In this document: in pieces, positions 16,401 through 24,557 of the stretch | How positions within the stretch are numbered: position 1 is the first letter of the stretch | Layout of the letters: each line of letters begins with the position of its first letter | From: Clostridia bacterium | GTDB taxonomy: Bacteria; Bacillota; Clostridia; TANB77; UBA1234 | Reading direction: 5' to 3' | DNA: 50,765 nucleotides | Assembly (NCBI GenBank): GCA_016291695.1 | Contig: JAEEYG010000084.1 | Coordinates: forward strand, 1 to 50,765 | Program-made: the position numbers and the translations under genes | The notes under the pieces: generated by a model | Seen by the model: the letters and a program-made list of their open reading frames with translations, nothing else | Databases searched by the model: none | Told to the model about the DNA's origin: nothing

Positions 16401-17066
16401 ATCATTATACTCATGTTTCATTTTAGAAATTGTATGTATTGTACATCCAGCAACTTTACAGCCTCTCCAATGGTATTCACTATCTGTTCTCCAAGACGAA
16501 TAGTCTATAGAAAAAGTATGAGTTCCAGCACCTGTAGCAGCTGGCCTTGTCGTCGATACCGGTCTTGTTGTAGATGCAGGTCTTGTTGTGGCTTGCCCTG
16601 TAGTAGACGAAGGCCTTACTGTCGCATTACCTGGCGTAGCAGTAGCCGATTGCTCAACTGTTATTGTTTTTGAAACTGTTTCAGCACCATTATAAACTGT
16701 AATAGTAACTGTTCCCGCCTTTATACCTGTTAGAATTACTCTTTTACCTGTTGTGCTACTAAGAGTAACGTTTCCATTGGACTTAGCCCACTGAACATCG
16801 GCACTCGCAGATAATATTATTGTTTTACTAGTCTTAACTCTATTCAATCCATAAAGAGCCAGTTTTGTTGTTGACTGAGTTGTTGATGTTGGTCTCGTAG
16901 TCACTGCAGGCGGAGCACCTGACGGAGATGCTCCTGCCGGCATAAGTCCCTGAAACAATTCAGATATCTCAGTAAACGAAAATGCAAATGCAAGTGTACT
17001 GACTGCTATCATCAGTACTCCAATCATTAAAATGATTTTTGCAGGCTTTTTTGAAAAACTATCCAT
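13458..17066 (-). CDS. Multidomain surface protein: Ig-like, alpha/beta hydrolase, NlpC/P60
   Basis: 1202 residues. N-terminal membrane anchor near 10-30; a Thr/Pro linker; a BIG2-like Ig domain at about 68-137; and a Cys/His module at about 185-245 (EYHWRGC, then CKVCG). Residues about 385-575 look like an alpha/beta hydrolase: AHSAGG gives Ser473, IVDAVP gives Asp500 and NESHGRAGG gives His557. A Pro/Arg/Thr repeat linker (TQPVRT, TQRPA) covers 580-685. Two or more Ig-like domains at about 690-960 include a BIG2 with STDPKVAMVD. An NlpC/P60-like domain closes the protein: Cys1082 in GFDCCAFVSW, His1143 in EYAHIGFVV and His1159 in VVHETGG. Start ATG 17066 behind GGAGG. The gene follows the larger surface protein gene by 41 bases, so they are probably co-transcribed. 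Peptidoglycan endopeptidase activity is likely; the hydrolase substrate is unknown. Confidence 0.88.
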   Translation of the reverse strand: MDSFSKKPAKIILMIGVLMIAVSTLAFAFSFTEISELFQGLMPAGASPSGAPPAVTTRPTSTTQSTTKLALYGLNRVKTSKTIILSASADVQWAKSNGNVTLSSTTGKRVILTGIKAGTVTITVYNGAETVSKTITVEQSATATPGNATVRPSSTTGQATTRPASTTRPVSTTRPAATGAGTHTFSIDYSSWRTDSEYHWRGCKVAGCTIHTISKMKHEYNDSVWVYDSSRGVYTHQCKVCGAYGGGTRGDIGQPTSAPTGSTMSPRGTGTPRTTSGTPVMTTPPTATATGMPASYLTGVGLTKQGNVVTLNNAEQLQIIWSVSDNRVRISSSRNVATVNDSALDSTGGTYTITALLTRQADINRIPGKKRSFTLSVTVQKKTAVTSNRHDSAGHLVLTREADWSDVAIVGVVGDGGFSGPTLDQSSESSGVNMYLVDPGGGNYRADGNLIGSAVNYAVNNYGGKDVILYAHSAGGYQTREMYNQMVSNGVNVTGIVIVDAVPLQNGFMSFIDNIDIPVYIYGTSDQRDISERTRAEGTILANNNDNVHYDLLNESHGRAGGNGSVITDIVGNNYTGSNRTPQPVRTQQPVRTSTVQPVRTNPGSITPQPARTTQPVRTTQPVRTSTVQPARTNPGSITPQPARTSQPVVRTTPSSQTTQRPATQRPATQHPATQRPNPTTAPANNEIVVTGTINNVLKLTVNESKALSMVLKYNNQNVQNAKFEIKSLNEVKLRADSGRKTLTAVSAGNVAVDVVATDYYRENDPSTDWAKKSIIVQISEPQVVVHDTITDEMMGRMTLSVGEVRQLKPELTIDPSVDKNAVRYNWIVSQEDSRVITVSQEGVAVARAEGDATVKIEAVYNNSVVATGEIKINVSSLITRITLEPSSLTIEKRKSQNIRVIVYPSSADMSKLIWESTDPKVAMVDGNGMLNALKEGTCVVKVTSTDNGVSASMPVTVIKGTYQNSHYTGSQFSASKPKIDSNTYSDADWDIMEQEFFARIEEAGFGTRAACVEAALYLASMDYAVPYLGVPSNYAAGIAAYPRRGFNKTWGRYVRLGRSYHSNSTGKDYDANYRVLNGFDCCAFVSWVMVNGGIREPGFQGLVSPGYYTKTGKVMELKDSKGIVQAGDIVCGFNRSTREYAHIGFVVDADDEKIYVVHETGGKLKTTTSYYNDRNSSWRVVLMENEYQAKNGTGNMPVVDW

Positions 17067-17107
17067 AAGCCAAAATCCTCCTTTTTATTGCTTTAGTTCT
17101 TTGCGAA

Positions 17108-20100
17108 CTAATATACACTAACTTTAACTTTGTTTGACCATATATTATCACTAATAGAATATATCTCGCAATTTCCATATCCTACCGAAATAATCTCACC
17201 GTCTCCGGTGCACATTGCAACCCTTGGGTTAGTTGAATAAAAAATCTTTCTAAGTGTCGTAGGATTGTCTCGTACATTTATAGCTATGTAATCATACAAT
17301 CCCATTTCTACTCTATCAGGAGTTAGTGTAATTGACTTAGCTTCCTCAGTACATATTATTGTATACTTAGCAGATTTAATTACTTTACCATTCTGTGAAG
17401 CAGAAATTGAAAGTGTAGTTCTTCCAACAGATTTTCCTGTTATTTTTCCACTAGCATCTACTGAAGCAATCTTACTATCACTGATACTATAACTATATGT
17501 AACATTATCGGTAATCTGGTTTCTAATTCTTATATTCGTTTCTGTATTCTTCTCAATGAATACTCTTCCTATAAGGTTTCCATTCCTATCTTCTAGTTGA
17601 ATAGTATCTATAGTTTTTCCAGGTTCTGGTGTTGTTGCAGGCTCAGTACTTGTAGGTGTTGTATGATAAACTACAACATTTAATTCCGTAATTCCAGATA
17701 CTCTTTCAGCTAGATTATTAATAGTTACAAATGGACGATTTAATACAATTTCTATGAAGAAATTATCAATCTCCTTATATAATAGTGAATCTGCCATGTT
17801 GCTATTACATATCTCTAATAATTCGTTATATGAATTGTTGGTTAAATACTCAATTAGATAATAAGATTCGTTATTCTCATTTACTCTAATTGCATTCAAT
17901 TTGCCTTCATCTAAAATGCTTTCAATTGCACCGTATCCTGTAGTATTAGATCTTAGTACAGAACTTGTAAGTATTCTATTTATAGCTTTTACTTTTGAAT
18001 TTTTCTCACTAGGAGATGAAATGATGTTTAACACATTTCTTATTTCTGATTCTCTTAGTAATCCATATCCACTTGTAGGAATCGAGATATTATACCAGAT
18101 ATCATTTACTGTTAAATACTGACCTATGCTTCCTGGTTTTATTCCCTTTTGGTTAGCAGTATTTACAATCTTGTAAATTGTGTTAGAACTTAAGAATTCA
18201 TCTTTTTGTAGTTCTTTTATGATATCCACCATTGAAATTCCTATGTAATCTGTAGCTCCAACAAATAGTTTTGTCTGTCCTTCTACCTTACCTTGAAGTG
18301 TATCATTACTTATGCTTGCATATTCTTCATTTAAAACACAAGCACTAATATTTGCCAAATAAACTGGATTTGCATTTAAAAGAACACTTGCTTCTAATCT
18401 CTTGGTTTCTCCCTCATTAACAGCAATGATTCCTTCCGTTGCATTTAATATCCCAACACTTAGTATTCCAGTTGCGACTGGCGTAGCAGGAGTAACTATA
18501 GGTGTTACAGTTGGAGTACTTGTCGGTGGAGTTGCTGTAATTACTGCCGTAACAACTGGCGTAGACGTTGGACTTACAGTCTCCACTGGAACGTCTGGGC
18601 CAGGTTGTGGTTGGCTCGTTTGTGTCGTTGATGATGGAACTGGTGTAGCTGATGCAGAAGTCGAAGGTGAAGGTCCAATTATTGGTCCCACAGTTGGAGT
18701 TGCTGTCGGTGTAGCAGATGGTTGTGGTTCAGGTGTTGGCGTTGGAGTTGGAGTCGCAGTAGGAACAACATACGCACAAATTAAACATAATCTATTTTCC
18801 ATTGTATGCCTTGCATCCATTGATTCACTCGGTAAATTACCAACTTGTTTATGTGCTGTCATACAGCAATTAGGATATACACATGCTCTCCAGTGTCTTT
18901 CCGAATTCTTTGACCAAACACTAGAAGGTCTATAAGCATGATTAGCTATAGTCTCTCTAATTGATGGTGTTGAAGTCGGACCGTCATCCAATGGAGGAAC
19001 CGGAGTCCTCGTAGGCTCTGGTGTGAGTGTTCTAGGTGGCGTTGGAGTCCTCGTTGGAGGCGGAGTTGGCGTATTAGTCGGTACCGGCGTCCTTGTAGGT
19101 GTTGGTGCCGGTGTAGGAGTAGCAGGTGTGTTATCTACTACAATTACTAACATTGATGTTGTAAGTCCATTGTATGTAATTGTTATAGTTCCTCTTCCCG
19201 CTTTCTTTCCAACCACATTATTTCCTAACCTATCGACAGTAGAGATATTATTTGAGCTATACGTGCATAGACTCTTATCAAATTCCTGTCCATTTAAGTA
19301 TACATGCCAATCAGATGAATAAACTCTTGCACGTCCTGTAATATCTAGTGTAATTGATTGTGTACATGTTAGCCTATTATCTGTTCTTGTGTAATCACAA
19401 TCTAGGCACTTTGTAGAAGTACCAAATCTATGCGGTCTTGACTCAAAGTGAGTATTATCATCTAAGCAATATCTTCTATGTTCACTGCTGTTAAAGCTAA
19501 TCCAATTTCCCCATCTATGAACGTGAACATTAGGAGATGGCTCTGGAGTATTTTGAATAGTTGTTGTAGGAACTGGTGAAGGACCAGGTGTGATTACAAC
19601 AGTTCCTGGAGTACCAACAACATTTACTTCCATAGTTGTTTCTAATCCATTGTAACGAATTGTAATTACTGCTCTTCCTGTGTTCCTGCCGACTATAGTG
19701 TTGCCACTTCTATATGCTACCGATTGCATAGATGAATTATATGTACATAAATTCTTATCTATCACAGCTCCGTTTAAGTATACATTCCAGTTTGTACTTG
19801 AAACAATTGTTTTACCACTAATGTCTAGTTGAATGCTTGATGTGCAAGTTAAACGGTCATTAACATTTGGCGGAGTTGTTCGTGGTGTCGAAGTAGGAGT
19901 ATTTGAAGGTTTTAGTGTATATGTTGGTCTCGGTGTATTCGTCGGTCTTGGCACTGACGTATTCGTTGGTCTTAGTGTGTTCGTCGGTCTTGGTGTGTTT
20001 GTTGGTCTTGGTGTTGTATTTAATACAGTAATATCATTTACATATACTCTAAGCTCAGCTTCTATTCCGTTATAGCTAATCGTAATAATTGCGGTTCCTG

Positions 20101-23100
20101 CTTTTCGTCCTACAATCAGATTGCCGCTTCTGTATGCGACAGACGAATCAGAAGAAGTAAATGAGCACAAACTCTTATCAATTTCGTTTCCATTAAAGTA
20201 AATACTCCATTGTGAACTTGAAACAAGGCCATTGTTCAAGTTTAATTGAAGACTTTCTGTACAAGTCAATCTATTTGCTTGAACGCTTATTGTTTTTGTC
20301 ACATTAACAGAACCGATAGTAGCAGTAACAATAACGCTTCCTGCGCTTGTTCCCTTTAATGTAGTGCTGCTTCCAGTCGTACTTCCTAACGTTGCTCTAC
20401 CATTGCCACCCACTATTCTCCATTGCGCAACTGCATTAGTTGAAATAGATAGCCTAATTGTCTCATTGACATTTACGGAATTTTGATTATTTGGTGTCCT
20501 AATCTCAAATGGCGTTGGCGTTCCATAATTATATGTTGGAGCCGGAGTTGGTGTCGTAGGCTGAGCAGAAGGAGTTGTCTGTGTTACTGGAGTTTGCGTC
20601 TTTGGAGTTCCGTTTACAGTTACAGTAAGTTGCGTTTCTAATCCATTATATCTAATTGTAATTATTGCAGTACCTGGGTTTCTTCCCACTATTAGATTTC
20701 CGTTTCTGTATGCAACTGATTCGTTTGAAGACGTGCATGTGCATAGGTTCTTATCTATCGTTGCTCCATTATAGTATACAGTCCAATTAGCACTTGATAC
20801 GATTGTTTTTCCTGTTATATCTAGGTCCAGCTTTCCTGAGCAAGTAAGTCTATTAATTGATGATTGGGTTGGAACAGCGGTTGTAGACATTCTTGTTCTT
20901 CTGTAAGCACATTCTTGACATACATCATTTACAAAATAATGTGTTGCCTTTTTTGTATACACTCCAGCATTGTTATGTGATGCTATGTTACATCCCGGTA
21001 CAGCACAATTAAACCAGTGGTATGATTCATCATATGTTCTGTTTGAATATTGATTTGTTAGCTTTCCTGCTATATATGTATGACTACCTGTTGTACCAGG
21101 TGTTGGTTCTGCTGTTGGAGTCTGCGTCTTTGGAGTTCCATTTACAGTTACAGTAAGTTGCGTTTCCAATCCATTATATCTAATTGTAATTATTGCAGTA
21201 CCTGGGTTTCTTCCAACTATTAGATTTCCGTTTCTGTATGCAACTGATTCATCTGAAGACGTGCATGTGCATAGGCTCTTATCTATCGTTGTTCCATCAT
21301 AGTATACCGTCCAGCTGGTACTTGAAACAATTGTTTTTCCTGTTATATCTAGGTTCAGCTTTCCTGAGCAAGTAAGCCTATTAATTGCTGACTGAGTTGG
21401 AACGGTGGTTGTAGATGTTCTGGTTCTTCTGTAAGCACACTCTTGACATACATCATTTACAAAGTAGTGTGCCGCTTTTTTTGTATATATATTGCCATTA
21501 TTATGAGAAGCTATATTACATCCTGGTACAGCACAATTAAACCAGTGGTATGATTCATCATATGTTCTGTTTGAATATTGATTTGTTAGCTTTCCTGCTA
21601 TATATGTATGACTACCTGTTGTATATGGTGTTGGCGCTGGAGTTGGCGTTGAAGTTGGTCTTGGCGTAGCACGCTCAGTTGGTCCCGGTGTACCCATAAT
21701 AGCATCATTCTTTCCACATATACTACAAAATCTCTCATATATATTTCCATAATCAAGTTGCCAACCACTCCAATTATGGGCACAAACTTTATTACACCTT
21801 CTACATATACCAGTATTTTTGTTCCATGTATGATCAGCTACAGAAATGGTAATAGAAGCTAGAGCATTTCTTATATCTCTATTGGTGTCTGTTGAATATA
21901 AAACATATCGGGTAGAACTCTTTCCAATACCTTGCTGCCCACCAGTAACATTCATCTTGATAGCATTACCTACTACTTCCCTGTGCTCAGTAACACAAGT
22001 TATTGCATTTAAGAGGCTATCCGTATTTTCATTAACAATGTTATTTGGATTATAGGACATGCTACTATTTCTTAAATAATAAGATATGGTTTGGCCTGGG
22101 CATATTGTTATAGCACTAGTACGAGTGCCATTATATTCAAAGTAAAATCCAGTTCTAGGAAGATTCTCTTCTAAAGGCGTGTCATCTGCAGAAACTACTA
22201 TTGAGCATTCTGCTCTTCCTCTAGGGTTTACTTTTTTTGTTGCTCGAATAAATAAGTTTGACTTTCCTACAGCCCCCTGCTTGATTGTAAGCTTAATCAT
22301 ATTGTTTGCGTCAAATTCATACGTAATATCATTTCCAACACTACTAGGCAACGCAAAGTTAAAATCATTTGGATTCTGTCTTTGTTTAGTATTCTTGTCT
22401 CTAAGGTAGATTGTTTTCTCTACACTTGACGTCCCCTGTAAATTCACATTAATACTAGCCGGATAGAACTCATATTCTGGAGCCCCAGTTGCTACTAGCC
22501 TTACGATTCCAGCTCTCTCACCTTTATACAAAACAACAATGCTGTTGATACCATTTAATGCTGGAACATCAGAATTAACTGTAACTATTAGCTGATTAGA
22601 TCCATTTTTTCCTACCAAGATATAATTACTTGCTTCCCCGTCTACTCTGAATGAAATATCATTCATACTAAATGCTTGATTACATCCTATCGCAATAACA
22701 TTCTGCTTCCTTTTACTCAAATCTATACTAGGAGGGTTAAATGTAAATACCTGATTCTCAATTACATTAATTGTTATTCTTCCTATTTGTCTGCCATTTG
22801 TAACTGTTATTACAACTTCCCCGGCTCTTACACCAGATAAAGTTACTCTGCTCCCCGTGCTAGCACTTAAAGTAGCATTATTGTTGCTTTTAGCCCATTG
22901 AACGTTTACGTTATTTTCTGTCCATAACTCAATACTTTTTCCTACAAAGACTTCACCTGAAACAGAAGCTGCGCCAGAACCTGACCAGGCAATACGTAGT
23001 TGAGATGGAGTTTCCGTCGGACGCAACGTAACGATTGGCGTCGGAGTTGCGCCTGAAGTAATCATAATAGTCTTTGTTAATGTTATGTTGCCAACTGTGG

Positions 23101-24343
23101 CTGTTAAAACAATACTTCCCTGAGACACTGCAGTTATTTTGGTGCTCACTCCAGTTTCAGTAGACAAAGTTGCTCTTCCATTTCCGCCTGCAATTCTCCA
23201 GGTCACAGTTTGACCATTTGAAGTACTATAAGTTTTTTGCTCACCGATAGCAATGTCATCTGATCCTCTAATAGCTAACCTTTTGTGATTGCAGCCATCC
23301 TGACTGCAAATATCATCACTTCCATAAGTATGAGTTGCACGCGAAGATCCTTGTCCACAACGGGTACAACGACTCCAATGATAATTATCATTCCAATACC
23401 AAGCAATGGTACAGTTTTCCTCTACTTCACTTGGCTCTGTTTGCCTATTAGCTGATATTCTTTCAACTATATGTTTATTATTCCCAGTCGGAATATAGTG
23501 AATCCATTCACCAACATTTGAATTTCCATATCCATCTGTAACTGTTATATCACAGTACAGCACATTTCCTTTCTTCGTTCGGCATGAAACCGTACAACAC
23601 CCCAATTTACCTTGAGCAGTAACATAGCCGGTTGCTGTAACACGAACTAGGCTTGTATCTGTTGAACTCCATGTTCCTGTTTCTATCTCATCACCAGATG
23701 CTGTTTCAAACACATTAATTCTTTTATTCTTATCACTAATATTTAGTCTTTTGGTAGGTTCAATTCTCGTTCGAGGTTGCCCAATTCTCCCCCCACCATC
23801 TACTATATGAATCACAATTCTTCCAATTTCTCTGGTGTTATCTTCAGCATTTCTGTCGTAAGTAGAAATAATTAATTCAACTTGGCTTATAAGCGGAAGC
23901 ATACTTTCCATATCAATTTCAGACTCGTCTGCGACATATTCTTCACCGTCAATACGCACGCCTTGCTGATTTTCTCCAAGTAATGTAATCGTTCCATTAA
24001 TAAAACAAGCTTTTCGAATAACAATATAATCTCCAACCACTTCTACCATGGCGTTTGCATCATATGTATTTGTTGTCTCACTATCTTCATCACTATTGAT
24101 ATATACAGCATTATATATAAAAGTGTCTTTGGGGATTTCTCTTCCTTCACCATTTCTGATTGTCCAATCACCATATTCAATAGATGTAAAGCCATCTAAA
24201 TCAACTTCTATTGACGGCGTAAATTGAAATTCAAAGCTACCATCGGCCCACAAGCTAGAATTAGCAATGATTCCAAGACTTATAATGACAAAGAGTAGTA
24301 AGACTCTTTTTATCAAATATTGTTTTTCAAGCCTATTATTCAT
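17108..24343 (-). CDS. Giant secreted surface protein with Ig-like and Cys/His-rich modules
   Basis: 2411 residues from the ATG at 24343 (GGAGG eight bases upstream); an earlier ATG at 24385 would add 14 residues before the signal peptide. Signal peptide at about 10-35 (RVLLLFVIISLGIIANSSLWA). Several BIG2-type Ig-like domains (for example VQWAKSNNNATLSASTG, and the C-terminal STNPRVAMCTGDGEI) alternate with Thr/Pro linkers (TPRPTNTPRPT, TPTPTPTPEP) and at least five Cys/His modules of the form HW..C..C or C..C.H (NYHWSRCTRCG, SYHWFNCAVPGC, RHWRACVYPNC). A unit of 176 residues is tandemly duplicated (20596-21651). No SLH, LPXTG or enzyme motif was seen, so attachment is unclear. Probably in one operon with the 1202-residue protein, which shares the same modules. 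Adhesion or a structural wall role is inferred. Confidence 0.87.
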   Translation of the reverse strand: MNNRLEKQYLIKRVLLLFVIISLGIIANSSLWADGSFEFQFTPSIEVDLDGFTSIEYGDWTIRNGEGREIPKDTFIYNAVYINSDEDSETTNTYDANAMVEVVGDYIVIRKACFINGTITLLGENQQGVRIDGEEYVADESEIDMESMLPLISQVELIISTYDRNAEDNTREIGRIVIHIVDGGGRIGQPRTRIEPTKRLNISDKNKRINVFETASGDEIETGTWSSTDTSLVRVTATGYVTAQGKLGCCTVSCRTKKGNVLYCDITVTDGYGNSNVGEWIHYIPTGNNKHIVERISANRQTEPSEVEENCTIAWYWNDNYHWSRCTRCGQGSSRATHTYGSDDICSQDGCNHKRLAIRGSDDIAIGEQKTYSTSNGQTVTWRIAGGNGRATLSTETGVSTKITAVSQGSIVLTATVGNITLTKTIMITSGATPTPIVTLRPTETPSQLRIAWSGSGAASVSGEVFVGKSIELWTENNVNVQWAKSNNNATLSASTGSRVTLSGVRAGEVVITVTNGRQIGRITINVIENQVFTFNPPSIDLSKRKQNVIAIGCNQAFSMNDISFRVDGEASNYILVGKNGSNQLIVTVNSDVPALNGINSIVVLYKGERAGIVRLVATGAPEYEFYPASINVNLQGTSSVEKTIYLRDKNTKQRQNPNDFNFALPSSVGNDITYEFDANNMIKLTIKQGAVGKSNLFIRATKKVNPRGRAECSIVVSADDTPLEENLPRTGFYFEYNGTRTSAITICPGQTISYYLRNSSMSYNPNNIVNENTDSLLNAITCVTEHREVVGNAIKMNVTGGQQGIGKSSTRYVLYSTDTNRDIRNALASITISVADHTWNKNTGICRRCNKVCAHNWSGWQLDYGNIYERFCSICGKNDAIMGTPGPTERATPRPTSTPTPAPTPYTTGSHTYIAGKLTNQYSNRTYDESYHWFNCAVPGCNIASHNNGNIYTKKAAHYFVNDVCQECAYRRTRTSTTTVPTQSAINRLTCSGKLNLDITGKTIVSSTSWTVYYDGTTIDKSLCTCTSSDESVAYRNGNLIVGRNPGTAIITIRYNGLETQLTVTVNGTPKTQTPTAEPTPGTTGSHTYIAGKLTNQYSNRTYDESYHWFNCAVPGCNIASHNNAGVYTKKATHYFVNDVCQECAYRRTRMSTTAVPTQSSINRLTCSGKLDLDITGKTIVSSANWTVYYNGATIDKNLCTCTSSNESVAYRNGNLIVGRNPGTAIITIRYNGLETQLTVTVNGTPKTQTPVTQTTPSAQPTTPTPAPTYNYGTPTPFEIRTPNNQNSVNVNETIRLSISTNAVAQWRIVGGNGRATLGSTTGSSTTLKGTSAGSVIVTATIGSVNVTKTISVQANRLTCTESLQLNLNNGLVSSSQWSIYFNGNEIDKSLCSFTSSDSSVAYRSGNLIVGRKAGTAIITISYNGIEAELRVYVNDITVLNTTPRPTNTPRPTNTLRPTNTSVPRPTNTPRPTYTLKPSNTPTSTPRTTPPNVNDRLTCTSSIQLDISGKTIVSSTNWNVYLNGAVIDKNLCTYNSSMQSVAYRSGNTIVGRNTGRAVITIRYNGLETTMEVNVVGTPGTVVITPGPSPVPTTTIQNTPEPSPNVHVHRWGNWISFNSSEHRRYCLDDNTHFESRPHRFGTSTKCLDCDYTRTDNRLTCTQSITLDITGRARVYSSDWHVYLNGQEFDKSLCTYSSNNISTVDRLGNNVVGKKAGRGTITITYNGLTTSMLVIVVDNTPATPTPAPTPTRTPVPTNTPTPPPTRTPTPPRTLTPEPTRTPVPPLDDGPTSTPSIRETIANHAYRPSSVWSKNSERHWRACVYPNCCMTAHKQVGNLPSESMDARHTMENRLCLICAYVVPTATPTPTPTPEPQPSATPTATPTVGPIIGPSPSTSASATPVPSSTTQTSQPQPGPDVPVETVSPTSTPVVTAVITATPPTSTPTVTPIVTPATPVATGILSVGILNATEGIIAVNEGETKRLEASVLLNANPVYLANISACVLNEEYASISNDTLQGKVEGQTKLFVGATDYIGISMVDIIKELQKDEFLSSNTIYKIVNTANQKGIKPGSIGQYLTVNDIWYNISIPTSGYGLLRESEIRNVLNIISSPSEKNSKVKAINRILTSSVLRSNTTGYGAIESILDEGKLNAIRVNENNESYYLIEYLTNNSYNELLEICNSNMADSLLYKEIDNFFIEIVLNRPFVTINNLAERVSGITELNVVVYHTTPTSTEPATTPEPGKTIDTIQLEDRNGNLIGRVFIEKNTETNIRIRNQITDNVTYSYSISDSKIASVDASGKITGKSVGRTTLSISASQNGKVIKSAKYTIICTEEAKSITLTPDRVEMGLYDYIAINVRDNPTTLRKIFYSTNPRVAMCTGDGEIISVGYGNCEIYSISDNIWSNKVKVSVY
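20596..21651 (-). repeat. Tandem duplication of a 528-bp unit inside the giant gene
   Basis: Two adjacent near-identical units (20596-21123 and about 21124-21651) are offset by exactly 528 bases, 176 codons, so the frame is kept. Each encodes a Cys/His module (YHWFNCAVPGC ... CQECAYRR) plus an Ig-like domain ending VTVNGTPKTQTP. The DNA identity is high enough that recombination could change copy number. Confidence 0.85.
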
Positions 24344-24527
24344 AAAATTATCCTCCAAATATCTATAAAAAGCTATTATAAGCACATAATAATCCTTTCT
24401 AATTATAACATATAAGAAGGAAATAATTGGAATTTAACATATTCTTAACACATATGAAATAAGTTTAAAATAGGAGTTCCGTAATGTTTTTGCACATTTT
24501 GGGCTTTAAAAAACGCCAAATTTTTGC

Positions 24528-24557
24528 AATAAAAAAAGCGTCTAAAAAAGACGCTTT
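24528..24557 (-). terminator. Terminator of the FAD dehydrogenase gene
   Basis: Minus-strand stem AAAGCGTCT / AGACGCTTT with a T-rich loop, followed by TTTTATTG. It overlaps the stop codon of the dehydrogenase gene. The remaining bases 24344-24527 are AT-rich leader of the giant protein gene; TATAAT-like boxes occur there but no clear -35 partner. Confidence 0.85.

Noticed and set aside
18402-18935. Plus-strand open frame rich in Gly and Val opposite the giant surface protein
   Set aside because: It is the antisense of Thr/Pro linker codons, which leave the opposite strand open by chance; no ribosome binding site.
19023-19322. Another Gly/Val-rich plus-strand frame
   Set aside because: Same cause: antisense of Pro/Thr repeats in a well-supported minus-strand gene.
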